DNA of 64,000 nt from Hymenolepis diminuta. Lineage: Eukaryota; Platyhelminthes; Cestoda; Cyclophyllidea; Hymenolepididae. Below are positions 12,091-26,000 of this stretch, piece by piece (position 1 is the first letter of the stretch; every line of letters begins with the position of its first letter). The notes under the pieces were generated by a model, which saw only the letters and a program-made list of their open reading frames with translations, made no database searches and was not told the DNA's origin. The translations under genes and the position numbers were made by a program. Location: assembly GCA_900708905.1 (NCBI GenBank), contig CAADRB010000044.1, positions 188,604 to 252,603 on the forward strand. The letters are read 5' to 3'.

Positions 12091-14029
12091 AACATCTCCG
12101 AACCTCGTAGTAGGAGCTTCTCAAAAGCCTGGAATCAAAACTATTATTATCACTGAGCACAAGGAGACGACTCCAAGAAGTGCCGGATAGGCTGCAAATA
12201 TCTCAAGGTTGGCATGGCTATCTCACGGGGAAAATCCACGGGTTCCGAAGTCAGCGTTACCCCTCATTATACAGAAAAATGCTTTCTCTAATCCACTGGT
12301 CTGGCCCTGCAAGCGGCAAACAATCACTTTCCTAATATCCAACCACCTCTCTTTGCCAACCACAACAGAATACTGATATTAATGGGCTTATTGATAAATA
12401 AGTATTTTGTTATTGAATGCTACTGTTAATTTGTAATAATCGCGACATTATTATTCACATCTTAAAAGCTTTGGTAAGAAGTTACAGAATTTGTATTAAG
12501 TCAAATAATTTCGAAATTATTTGTCATTCCTTTGTCGGTGTGCCCTTCAAAACGATGGTGTCTTTTCTTGCTGCACCTCGCCGACCCATCAGAAATTAGA
12601 TAGCCCAACTTCAATATTTAACTCCCACTCGTGAAAAGTCCTAGTGACATTATAATAATACCCCAATTTATTTAAAAATCGTAATGAGAGTACGAAATGG
12701 ATCAAAAGATGCATAGCTTTCAAATTCTAGTACACCGAAGGGAGAAGTCCGCGAGATTTTATGATTGCTTTCCACACGTTTAGCATTCTTTACCAGCTTT
12801 TACCAAAAAAAATTCAGTTCTGAAGATCATATTCGTTGAAATCCTTCTCTTCGATTCCTTGAATTTGGGATAATTATACGAAAGCATGAAAAATCAGAAT
12901 ATATTGCAAACTTCTCCTCCACAAGTTTTTATTTGGGAAGATTTTTGAGCTAACAGTGCTCGAGTTGCAGCTTGTAACATTATCAAGTCTCTTACATTGG
13001 TCTATGTACTCTAGTCGTATAGCATGTCTATCAAATCGGAGCTCGTGATTGATATTGGAAAACTTTCAGTGATCGGTGTGACCAACCATACTAGTTTATA
13101 GCGACCAAGGAAGGAGTAGCATGATCTCAATTTCCAATCTCTCTCCACAATATTACTCTTCTGCCCAAGTATTGAAAAAAATTTTCTTTTTACTAACAAC
13201 AAATTAATCTTTACCGCGCTGATCATATAAACATTTTACATTTTGTAACCGGACGTGAACCCTCAGTGACAATCGACATTTTTTGTCAACTAAAAGTATC
13301 CGAAATGGCCTCTAAGAGGGATACAGAAAAGGCAAATGGCACCTTTCGCACCAATAGCAGTTAAAAATGAGGTGGAAATCCCTAGTATCCTACCTCTCTG
13401 ACAAATAATAATAATTTTCCAATAAATCGCTGGAATGGTTTGAAAAAGGGGGACAGTCAGAGCACCAAGGCGATGTCACTTCCCCAGGTTGTCCGCTTCT
13501 TGTATTTAGATATAGGCAAAACACCATCAGACCCCACGCTTAAGGATCTGACCCCCGATTAACCGTTTAATAATTTATCCCCCCAGATTCCCAATGATTA
13601 TTGACTAGTAATTTAAGAATGGGAGGTAGGTCATGCTGATCCAGCCGAAGTGTAGCAAGGCATTACCAGTCAAGATTTACTATACGTAATCGAGTTTATT
13701 CGATTTCATCTGAGTTTTAGGAAAGAAATAAAGTCCTATACATCTTTAATTCCATCCCTGTTTCCATAAAGTACCATTTCAAATCCAGAACACCAATAGG
13801 AAACAGCAGACTAGACATCGCATTACATTCATCATCTTAACTATTTAAAACGCATCGAAATACATTAGAAAACAAAAAAAGAAAGTGTTCTTTATCTGAG
13901 TCCATTTCCAAACGTATATATAACAATGAAACAAATACGTGCACACAAGTACATATAGATACACAAAATGAGAAGAAGAGGGGGGGGGGAGGAATGAGGA
14001 GCCAACAGCAGCAAAACGCATCTCTTCTT
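12091..14029. other. Non-coding stretch, 3' flank of the minus-strand membrane-protein gene
   Basis: Nothing coding is supported. The part next to 14029 should contain the 3' untranslated region and polyadenylation site of the minus-strand gene that ends at 14030. The open frames at 13837-14064 and 13845-14033 are continuations or shadows of that exon. A run of nine G (13981-13989) lies in the presumed UTR. Confidence 0.45.
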
Positions 14030-17000
14030 TCATCTAGCCAGCAGAGCATGGAGCCCAAAGGCATTTAAAAGACGGATGCAAGTTCCCGCAGTGATTCCAG
14101 CATTCCCATCTACCGAAAACCATGTCAATGGAATACAGATCACCAGAGAAAGAAAGAGAAGGCAGAAGAGAAGGAGGGCAATCAGACAGCCTAGAAAAGC
14201 TGCCACATCGCCAATACAGCGTGCAAATCGACGGAAATTGAAGTCATGCAACGTTTCGCCTCCACCTTCCCAAAAGCACCATCGAAATCGACCTTCATCT
14301 GGCCAGAAAATTCCAACCAGACGATCAAAGGCACCGACGCTGTCTTCGTCGGCATCTCCATCGAGTTCTTGTTCGTTAATACCCCGACGAAGATGATATC
14401 GGCAAGAGCGGCGCCGGGCCATGTCTTGGAGACGTTGGCTGTTGCTACGACCACCAAATTGGGCTTCTAGGTGGGGAGGGGGATGAGATGCGGAGAGGGA
14501 GAATCGTACGCGTTTCTTCGGACTAGGGTGACTGCCGGGTCCAATCGAATCTGAACGAAAAAAAATCAATGAGATTATATGCTCTACTAAGAAAGTATTT
14601 AAGTAATATAACAAATAAGTTTAGCAATGCCAACGATAATTTCTCAATGACATTTGTTTTAAAATAGTCGCATGACAGGAATAAAATATGATATTTACAA
14701 ACAAAATATTAATAACGGTAGACAATAAGTTTACGCAATGCAACATATTATAAAAAAAGCTTAAAATGATAGAAATTACAAGTACAAAATGAATGAGTTC
14801 AATCAAGTAAGAAGGCAATTAAAAAGCGTATAACATTTTTCATTAAAACAACTTTGCGCCGGTGGCGAAGTGGTCAAAGTACGAAGTTGGAGGATGTTTA
14901 TCAGCGTACACATCCAACGATGTGGATAGCCAACCGCACTGGCTAATAAGAGAAATACTGGAATGTGAGTTATTCGTCATGATTGTTTCAGAATACCGTT
15001 GTTCCGCCCAAACCAATACTTCACCATACAGAATTGGGAATATCGCTAGACGGATGGAATTATCAATCATTTACTCTAATTCAAATTCACTTAAAAGTTT
15101 TAAACACTTTAAGCCGAATGTACATCGATGCAGCAATGCCATTAATCCTTAGTTATTTAATATAAATAAATACCGAACTTATACAATTGTCAAAAGCATG
15201 CGAATGCAATGTTCATAAAGGTACATTCAATTGCAAAACAAGTGAAAGATCAGCACTACATTGGATGTTAAATAGCTTATTCTGGGGAAGATCAATACAA
15301 TTAAACGATATTATAAAAATTAATTTCACAGAACTGTTTATTCCCGATCATCTTCACAATCAATCTCGTCTTCCTTTTCATAACTCCGTATAGATACAGA
15401 TCACTTTCAACATCATTTATTCATGAGGAAAACGAAAGTTGTTTGTAGGATGAGGAATACAGTGAAACCGTATCGATCCCTAGAAGAATGGAATGCACAG
15501 TAGAAAATTGATACGAACACGACTTAACGATAACGCATTAATGTGTGCTAAAGTGTATGGAAATTAGATCAAGAATTAATATTGCTGCAAAATCTGTCAA
15601 AGTAAGCCCTTTAGATCATGCAAACAAAAGTCCTAATCAGATTACGCGTAATAAACTGGTTGAAGACATCAAAAAATGATCTAGTATATCAAAGTGACAT
15701 TTAAAAATAATGAATTGGCATCTTTCAGCTAGTATTATTGGAAAGGGTGACGATTCGAAATTCATTTGATAAAAGAGGTCCCACCCATATGAACAATACC
15801 GTCAAAATAGCTTACGTAGCTACTCTACAACGCCATTGACGCAAATAATTAATTATACAGAGAGCAAAGTAACGATTAATTAGTGTTTGAACTGAAGATT
15901 AATTAAAAATGCAAAAGCATTCACTCAAGGCATTTAACCAATCACTATATGAACAAAAAAATGAGGAAGGATTGCTAATAACCATCAAAAGAAAGTACGT
16001 CTGAGGAGCAGGATAAATACAACCCTCTCCCCCTCCCCCTTCACTCCACCTAAACGACAAAAACATAACCAGTCAACATGTGAAATGATTGATTACTGGT
16101 GAACCATTAAGTAAAATTCATTAGGCATGCAACACTTAGGATTTGAATAGAAATTGAGCAATTTCCACTGTCCTTAATTATTAAAAAATCAGACAAAAGC
16201 ATTTTAGAGACTTCGAAAAGGCTCGAGGTTACACTGCTTTAATAGACGCCTCCAGGGGGTGTATCGAGTAATTGCTCTTGCTTTCACCTATGAAAGTTAG
16301 TCTACAAAGTGGTTGTAGAGGGCGTAGTTGTCTGAAGTAAATCCAGTCATTTACATAGATTGAAAACATAGAGGTGACTGAGAATGGATTGAAGAGAGAG
16401 AAATTCATATACATATATAGTTGTCAATCCTCTCAAATCAATGGGCTTCGTATGAGAAGTAGGTTCTTGAGATTATTGGACTTCAAGCATGTATTTAAGG
16501 CTATGCGCACATCGCATATTCATGTGACGAAGATGATATCGCTTAACAATAGGACCTTATGAGATCGGTTGGCGTCTTTATGTTAGGTTTCAGTTATATT
16601 CATTAAACTGTTCTACCTCATTTCCATAACGATCGATTCAACTTCACGTGACTGAGATAAAAGGACAGTCGACTCATCATACTAAATGGAATCAAAACCC
16701 TTAACCGACATGAAAAGAGACTACGTTGTAGGTATCCTCACTACATTAAGCTTATGTTTCCCTATGTTTCATAAACTTATCATTAATGGAAATATTAGAT
16801 ATGGTTCACTTGTATTTAAGAAAGGGCTCCTGATGCTCTGAAGAATAAGATGGACTTTCTTAGTCTAGCCACAAAAGTTTTGATGAATTAAACTTCTCGT
16901 TATAATGAAGAGGCTAAATAAAACTACATCAAAGTCCCTCAAGCTCTTAAAAAAAGCTCAGCGAATCTAAGTCCTAGTTTATTCTGAAGTATTAGGAGGT

Positions 17001-20000
17001 CAAATCGAATGTTTCCAGTGCTTTCGATTAAGCACACTAAGAGTGCACTCAGACTTGAAAATGTAAGACCATCAGTAAAGAATCCATCGCTACCAATGTT
17101 ATTCTATCAGTCAGCCAATTCTATACAAGTAAATTTATTTTCTCAATAGGTAGCCGTTGTTTGGGTCAAAAGTCTTATTCTTTCCTCTTACTCGAGTCAG
17201 CGTAGTTATAGTTCATAAATTAGACAACTAAGAAGTTAAAAAAATTAAACTATTAGAGGGCTATACAAAATCGAAAAGTGCTGAAACACTTTCCATTTTG
17301 AATGGCTCGGCATATGAAACAAACTCGACTATTCAATTTCATAATATACTCTTTATGGTACTACCTTAGGTAAATTTTCGTTTAATTAGCCAAGAAAACT
17401 ACTTACCTCATTAAGTTTCACTACCCCATTGACAAGTAAAATGTACAAATTATGGTACCTCTAATCTTGACATTAAGTATGATGATTTTCAGTCCTCCTT
17501 TTAACCTCCCGTTACAATTAGTACCTTTGAGAATAACTTTAACTGATCATTTGTGTCGATCAAAAGAAATTCGATGTTCGAAATAGACTTTCGGGGAGAT
17601 CTTACGTATACGTTTATTTAATCTCAAGGGTTTACGACAGAGAACGCAAATAAACACCGCGCGGTTCTGATGTTGACAAGAGAATTAAACTACACCACAA
17701 CATTCTCGCATTAATTATATAATAAACACAATCGGAACAACGTATTCACTTGCTAAGTCACAAACCAATTGGTGGCATTCCATTTAGCACAAACAATTAT
17801 CGAATTTCTTTCAGCACGAGTACTATTACATTTCGATGTAATCCTCAATGTGAAATAAACACTTCACATACATAAAATATCGAATTAAATTGTTAGCCTA
17901 CACCGGAATCGCAACTCCACTTCCACGTCATAACTGCGGGAGGTCACAGTATGACGAGGGCAATGGCCATCAGTTCACTGATTCTTTTTCTGACCAATCA
18001 TAGTCTGACACATCGCTTACTGAGGGCCAAGTAGTGGTTCAATTTTCTCCGACCAATCATTATGGGAACAAACCTTATACCAAGGATATAAATAACCTTA
18101 TCTTCATCAGTAAATGTCTGGTAACCAGATTGGTCTTATCTGATTAAAGCTCTCTCTCTGAAGTCTGAGTGATTGTGGCACACCTTCATAGCAGCGGGTT
18201 GACCACGCGTTCTAACAAACACAATACTTCTGATTGAAGACGGAATTGAATATTTATGATGCGTGAGTAGAAATCACACAATTTTGTGAGCTTACTCAGT
18301 TCCTCGGCATTGATTCTTTCATGCTCAAGACTGGAATGAAGTTGATAAACTGCTACATTACTGGCTAAACATATAACCCAGCAACGGTTATAAGCCCGCA
18401 TTTGCATTTGAACAGGTTTAATTTCCTAATAAGGGGAAGAGAAACTGCACTATCCCTTCCTTCTCTAAGGTCTGAGGTACATTATTTAAGTGGCTACATC
18501 AGTGACAGCAGAGCTTCAAAGAGATTTTATCTGAGGGTTTTATATTAGTGAAAATAATTCAATTAAGTATTACTTAAAGAAAAAATGAGTAAGATTACAG
18601 CTCATACAGCTAGAGGATACCGCCTTAGATTAAACGTAATTACAAAGTGAAATAGCACTCTTAACTTTTTTATACGAACTTAAATAATCACCGTTGAGAT
18701 ACAATACATCTCACGGGCATAATAAACTCAGATTGAACAACTATATAAATCTATTATAATGTAATATAAAGCCGCAAGAATAAGGTTTATAACTATTACT
18801 CTTGAAGAAGCAAAAAACAACGCGTTTACGTGTTAATTATAGGAAAGCATCTGGAAAAGAGAGACATAAAAAAGCCCAGTAAGAGATTAAATGAAGTGAG
18901 AAAGAGATTGAGTAGAAATCTATAATTAAGTCAGGACATCAGTACTTTATTTGCCTTCTAGATGCATTGATCTGTCCACTTTCTCATTTAGTACATTAAA
19001 GCCCATAACTTCAAATTTCATGATTTAACTTCTAGACTTCGGAGTGAATTCGTGCCTGTAATATTAAAAGAGCCAATCGACCAGCTAATTTAATAAGGCA
19101 GTTGATCATGTCATCTCGACTTAATACATCTTTTTTATATCTTCATTTAACAAAGAAGAGATATATGATAATACCTAGCAGTATTATAACACAGTGAATT
19201 CTACTTAATACATTGAGGTTGAACACTTTTCCATAAACAACAGGAAGGAATTCTCTCCTAGTTATCCAAGTTTAACTACTTCATTAAACTGAAAGACCCA
19301 CTAACTACGATTTTCATATTATGAATAGGGAATTACTGGGACTCTCGCACCGGCTGAAATCGTCAAAACCACAACTCGATAGGAGAGGTGATCGATTTGA
19401 GGAGTCGCCATCATCGGGACTGTGGGAGAAAAAAGAAGGAGGTTTGAGAATGGAACCACGGAGTCGCCGACGAACCGTGGTTACACTGTCGTATAACTTG
19501 GGATTAGAGATCTGGTTGGAATCCTTTGACTGCTGAGGAAGATAATTATGGGATGTTCGCACGGAGAAGACCATGTCATTGTCTTCCAAAATCGCAACTA
19601 GATTGTCAAATAAGAAAAAGAACAACGGGATAAATTGGCATGACTGATCAAAGGAACAAAACAAGCAATTCCCAAAGGTTCAATAGTCTAAAATTTTGAA
19701 ACAAACAATCAAACTACAAGCCAAAAATATAGACAAAGAAAATCTTGACTTCTACTCTCAGTGTCCCCCGTGTCAATAGCAGTTTCACTATTGAGATGTT
19801 AATGGCGTCATTCTTTAAATGACCTGAATGCCATTGGCATGACTCATTAAAATAATAGATATCTTGCAGCGACTGCATTTGTAGACAATCCTGAAAAGTT
19901 ATACATTCAACCAAATAGAGTATGAATTGGCGGGTGATAAAAATAATTACATACAAATGCAATGGCGCAGCTATCGACACGATCGTTTGTGAAGTGAGAG

Positions 20001-23000
20001 ATAACGAATTCGATATCCAGTGAGTGGAATGATCGACCGCACTGATTAGGTCTGGTAAGTAAAGGGACTTTTGCTGTACCCAAGATGAGTGTTGAAAAGC
20101 GCTCCATTAATAGGGTTAGAAGGCGAGGAGACTGGATCCAAGGAATCCACTCTCTCTCTTTCTCTTTCAGTTCGGAAGAGTATGTGCAACCGCCTTTTCA
20201 AACGATCTTTCGAAGAGAATCAGATTCACACTGAATCTGGCGTCGACATTGAGGACGGCATTCTGATACTTGGCGTTTCAACTACCCGTCTTTTTTAAGA
20301 CCTAAAACAACAGGAAATTGGGCACTGGAAGTCCTTATTGATTATTGCACCCGATGGACACTAAGGCTGACGAAGTGTAAAAGCATTGTTTCCCTATATG
20401 TGAACGTTCGCATAGAATTGACAATTTCGTTACTTCACTGCTTTTAATCAAATTCCCTTGAAGTGAGAATTTGTGCCCGTAGAGAGGAGAAATGATGTTG
20501 GCTGTTTTAGCCATGGCGACTTGGTCAAACCAAAGACCTTCCTCCATAAACGATTTCCTTCCTGATGTGGCTATGCATCCGCTTGCCCGATTAACATAAA
20601 TGTATACTATTTTTACCGATAAACGGACATACATTTGCTACGCACGACTTCAATTTGAGGAAGTCTAATCAATATAAAGTAGTTAGGTAAGTAGATAATG
20701 AGGCATCTTAGAAAAACGACAGGCTGACAAAAAATAGGAAAAAACTTCCCCATTACTTACCATCTTCATCAGGTCGAAGGCTCACGGGGAGATTGAGGTG
20801 TCGAAGTAGGGGCAAACTCAGGTTAGGTAGTTGTTTGGGCGATTGAGGGTATGAGAAATCTGAGTTGGGAGAAGAGGATATAGAGGAAAATGGTGTGTCA
20901 CCATTGGTTAAAATATGAGACGAGGTGGGTGATTCACTCCAGTCACTGCTACAGAGATCTGGGGACTCGCGTCTCTTTGACTCCTGGTGGGCTCGAACTG
21001 CAAATGCCACACCCAGTTCACGTCTAGATAAATTGAAAAGAAAAATACAAACAGATGAGACAATTGCAGTGATCTTGCGGCATACCCACTGTTGATAATC
21101 CCATAAGTTATTTCCGATCTACTATATATTTGAGCTCCTAAGCATTATACTCTCCCCCGTTTACTTCATGCACTTTTTACCACCTACAATGCCAAAATTC
21201 TCTCTATTCTATACTAATGGGGGTTCTCAGCCTTCCTCCTTGTTTATGGTGGATGAAATTTATTTATTCAGCGCTGATAGACTTCAATAAATGCAACTAT
21301 CAAGTTCCAACAGGTAGCATCACAGCAATTCTGTTGTGCATCGCAAAATAGCACTCGTTCATGCTATTGGATAAGTGTCCATTAAAAAATGATATATAAG
21401 AATACTTTCTTCTGTAAAGTTTAACACTATTATTAGGGCACGAATGAGCTCCAATTCTTTTTCATATACCTTCTTTATTGTATTACGGAATTATTTAACC
21501 GTTTTTCATCAATGGCTGCAATGTTCCACTAGAAATTTGCGACCTTTATGATAACAATTACTAAGACAAGGTGATAAATTTGATCATTTAGAAATCAGGC
21601 ATTGAAAATTCGAACCATTGAAAATGATGGGATAGTTCATATTTGACGAACGAATTTTCAAACCCATTAAGAGGAGTGTTTACAACGCTTAACTTGGGTA
21701 GAGGAAACATGCATTCTACTAGTTCGATGATTGAATGGAATCAGCCAGCGCGGTCGACCATCCACATCACTGAAAATACATCGATCTCATGACCTCTGAG
21801 TTGAGAGGCGTATACGCTGACCACTTTAAATATCTTTTCACCTCTATATTCAACATAATAACAAACAAAAGAAATGGAGAGGTGAACGTACAGACCCATA
21901 TCGAGACAAAAAAGGGCGAGGGATTCATAGTTTTCAGCAGTGAGACGATTGTAGGAGTGATGATACCACGCTGGCGGAGCAACAAGATATTCTTCATCGG
22001 CGTAAATTTCACCATCTCCATCTCCATTAAGATTGTTCCAGGAAGTCGAGGGAGCGGTTAAGTTGTCTTCTTCGATTCCATTGCTATAGCTTTTGTCGAC
22101 TAGTTCATAGAAATCTGTGCACAGGTAGAGATAAAAGGAAAGATTAACTTACGCAGACTGAAGCATGAACAAACATAAAGCTAAATCATCCATTTACTGT
22201 GAGTATTTACTCCTGAAAAATAAAACATTTTAGATGGATCGAAAGAAGGATATTTTTAATTTATGAGTAAACAAGATGCTTTATTATTACCGTAAAAAAT
22301 TATTAATTTTTTGCATCTATAACATGTTTCAAATTTGAGGAGATTAAATTTTAAAAAATTGAAACTTTCTGTGATCTGCAAATGTGTTATATCTAGCTTA
22401 TACCACTTAATCGACATCATGGTATAAAAAGGGTAAAATAAATCTGAAATTTTGACAAGGCCTCAAGTGACACAGATTCAACAGAGTTCAAGTGTTTATA
22501 ATTGAATAGACTTTTTATCCTGTGCAGATAAATAATCGAAATGTCAGGAACAGAGTGTGCCCGTATAGAACTAGTTTTCTGATGTAATGTGCATGAAGAC
22601 GCAATTTTCGAATACATTGAAGAATGTAATGACGATTTTGGGCAAGAGGCTTTTTGGGACTTTGCAAGTGTTCACCTTCGTTGAAATTGATCCAACAAAA
22701 AATCTACAGAAATTTACGTGAATATGAAAATCCCAGGTTGAGACGCTTAATGCACAAAAGCCGACAAATTAAACTTCAACGGGACATTAATCAGTTAAAA
22801 AATAATTAGAAAGTATAAAGGTTGCCGTGACGTCAAGAACCGTCAAATTTATTCAGCCGCCTGAAAAAGTATACTTGGACCGATCAACCTGGCTGGTTAT
22901 CAGATAAGGGAACCAAAACCTACCATGCACAACAGATATTTTCAGATTTTATTAGAGGCAAAGGTATTAATAAAAACGGAAATCTAAAATTTGAGATGAA

Positions 23001-26000
23001 AATCAAATGACCTATAATGCAAATTAATAATAGGGGATGTGAGACCTTGAGTTATAGAGACGTCAGAGTGTACAGGTTTGTAATGTAAGCATAACCATAT
23101 GTAAACTGTGTATAGATTTGAACTATACAAGGTTTTTGGTACGTATTAAGAGATAACCAAAAGTAGTACATGACAAAGTGGATTAAGGAAACATTTACAT
23201 TCGAAATGAGTTCATAAAACATCGTATTTTAACTCCAGTGTGAAACGCAAATTACAACAACACAAGAACAGTAATTTCGTGGTTCGCTGGTGCATTGGCC
23301 ACCATGCACGTCTGTCATGTCAGAGGTAAAGCGCTTGATATACATTGGCACACACCCCAGAGGACGGAATGATTAACTGCCCTGGTTAAGTCAGGCTAAA
23401 ATAGAGTGGTAAAATTCTAGTCCCTCACCACTCCATCCGAAATGAGAGTTAGAAATCGTTTTCCTAAATGGGCGTGGGAAATTATAATTGTCATCCTATT
23501 AGCAATTGTTGAATCCTGAATACGCACTGTATCTTGCAGAAGTTATTGTTATTTGGGAAATTTTATGGAACATGTAAGTGAATATGTTTCCTGAACATAA
23601 ACACACAATGATATTCAATAATGATCTAAAGCTAGACTCATAGAGCAATTATTTAGTGTATGTCTAAAGCATACCGCTCTACACCTAGCAAAGTAAAGCA
23701 ACTTTTAAGTGCAGAAGTGAGCATAGGCACAGTGGGTATTAGAGATTAAAAGGTATCAGTCAGGTCAGAGATCACGAGATCAATGCCCATCGGTGCAAAT
23801 CCAGTGATGCGAGTACTCAACCACACTGGTTATTTCTGATCAACAAGGGGTGGTAGACTGTGAGTTTCTCATAAGGGTGAATCCAAGATACCTTCTTTCA
23901 ACTTAAATTAAGGAGCCTGGGAAGTTTAAAGATACCGTCTTATACTTGGACAAAAAATCATAGGACCAGGTCCATAAAGACAATCGCATGGTGATGACCA
24001 CAAATGAGATGGCCCAATCTATTAAATTTAACTGTTAAATCAACTCTAAATAAATAATAAATAGAAAAATCTCCATTAGTAGAGGCGAACTTTTGTAATG
24101 ATAACGCAACTAAAACCGAAATTTCGCCCACTTAGGTGTTCATATCATTGCTTTATTTTACAACTCAGGGCCGACAAAAGGAAAAGATGCATTCACGTGA
24201 GAATCTTTGCTACATATTGGGCAAATGACTACACATAGGGGTTGGCTGCAAAATAAATAAAATAGAACTTTCAAGTAGGCCAAATTAATAAACCCAAAAT
24301 AGATGACAAAAATGAAACTCTATATTACTTGCTGATATAGTCGAGCGAATATATCAATTTCAAATACTATAGAGTCTTCCAATGTGATAAATAAATTCAC
24401 AATTGAACAGAAAATACTGGAGTTTTATAACGGTATTTTTACATTGTACCTTGTATTTGTGCTTGTAAATAATTATACATTTTCCCCAACTATCGATTTG
24501 TATCTCCACAATTGTTTCATAATTGTAAGGAGATTCATTATGTGTGCGCAGTAGTAATAAACTTAGATAAAAGTGAACGTAGTGTTTTGATGCACTGAAT
24601 CAAGAACAGGGAAATAAGATGCTTTCCTTCATTGTAGCCTCGATTACAAAATCACGAATTTGAATATAGTCTCCGTTAGCGGATGTGATTTCTTTACAGA
24701 GGAGAACCACATAAAGCAAAATTTTGCCCATTAAACATTCTGCTTTGCTTCTCAGAATGCTTTTAAGTTCAAATCTCCACCTTGTTGGCGCAATAATGAG
24801 AAATCCAAGTAATGACAAGCTACTAAGCAATTAAACACAGAATATCAAATTTGAAACAAAGTTTTAAAATACAGTAAAAAACTCGAGTAAAGACAGATAT
24901 CGAAAAAAATACGATATAACATACATTGCTTCCAGAACTGCAAAATCGGATAGAAGAATAACTCCAAATAACCCATAAATGCGCAGGTCTGCAAAATTTT
25001 GCACTTAACTGGAAGACCAACTGTGATGTTAAATAATGATTAGGAGTGGAATGCAAATTTCTCATTAGAAAGGCCTCAGGCTGCTACTCCTCTCGATGGG
25101 CGTTGGAAAACGCTTCATTTTTAACATATTTAAGACTTGTCTTAACACCCAAAATCAGATCCATTAAAAATAAGTAATAGGCTGGGGACACAAGAATAGA
25201 GAAGTATAACTGGAATATTTATTCAAGCATGCCTCGAATAACTAATACCCCTCTTGGAGAGTGACAGAATGAAATCATTGTTGAGGATCAGTTTTCTTCG
25301 ATAGTACATGGCAAAATCTTACTATCTGTTATATAACGGCCAACGGGAGTTACTCATTGGCATATGATTAGTGGAGAAATTTTCCTTCAGAAAGACTTCA
25401 AGACGCTACGGCCGAAGATGGTTACTGAAAAATGCTTTCCCCCAAGGCGTCTAAACACCGTAGATACATACCTGGCATAAACCAGGTATAAGGCTAGACT
25501 AAGACAAACAATAATATTACTTTCCTTTAACTAGAGAAGTAAAACTGGACTATAATCCACTGCTGCAAATTTGATCAACCGCGTAGAGTGATACGGAAAG
25601 GGGGATTCCCAATACGAGCTACCTCAGGATGTCTCCACTCTGTCAGAAAACAAGATAGAAATGCACTGTCAAGCATGGACGCTAATGAATAGGACTCAAA
25701 ATACTCATTCTGCTGATCTTAATAGAATACCTCAGCCAAAATTAACGAACCATTTCACCTCCTTTTTGATATTATTCATTGCAAAAAAAAAAAACAATCA
25801 CGCGCCAGAAAGACGAGTCCTATTTGAATATGTGAAAGCTAAACAAAAGTGCTTACAAGTCAATCACTCCACCCATTTGAATGTTAATATTGAAACGTCA
25901 AAGCATGCCATGTGATACATAGCCAATCACCTCCTCGCACTCGATAATCCACATAGATGAAAACGTCGAGGTGCGATTCGTATATGTACATGAAAAACTA

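Larger units (their letters stand above)
14551..19336. other. Large intron of the PP1-docking protein gene
   Basis: No coding exon with matching phase was found in this intron. It contains a tRNA-derived SINE copy (14859-14995) and an LTR-like promoter module (17891-18180). Open frames at 14862-15152, 15187-15393 and 18186-18407 have no recognised motif. Confidence 0.45.

Noticed and set aside
14076..14470. Plus-strand frames of 106 and 74 codons and minus-strand frames overlapping the last exon of the PP1-docking gene
   Set aside because: They are shadows of the coding exon at 14030-14550. The minus-strand frame with RVxF motif and membrane helix is the one that joins the upstream exon in phase.
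20335..20634. 99-codon minus-strand frame as an exon of the PP1-docking gene
   Set aside because: It overlaps the dispersed repeat shared with 47285-47570 and has no acceptor/donor pair in phase 1 as required between the neighbouring exons.
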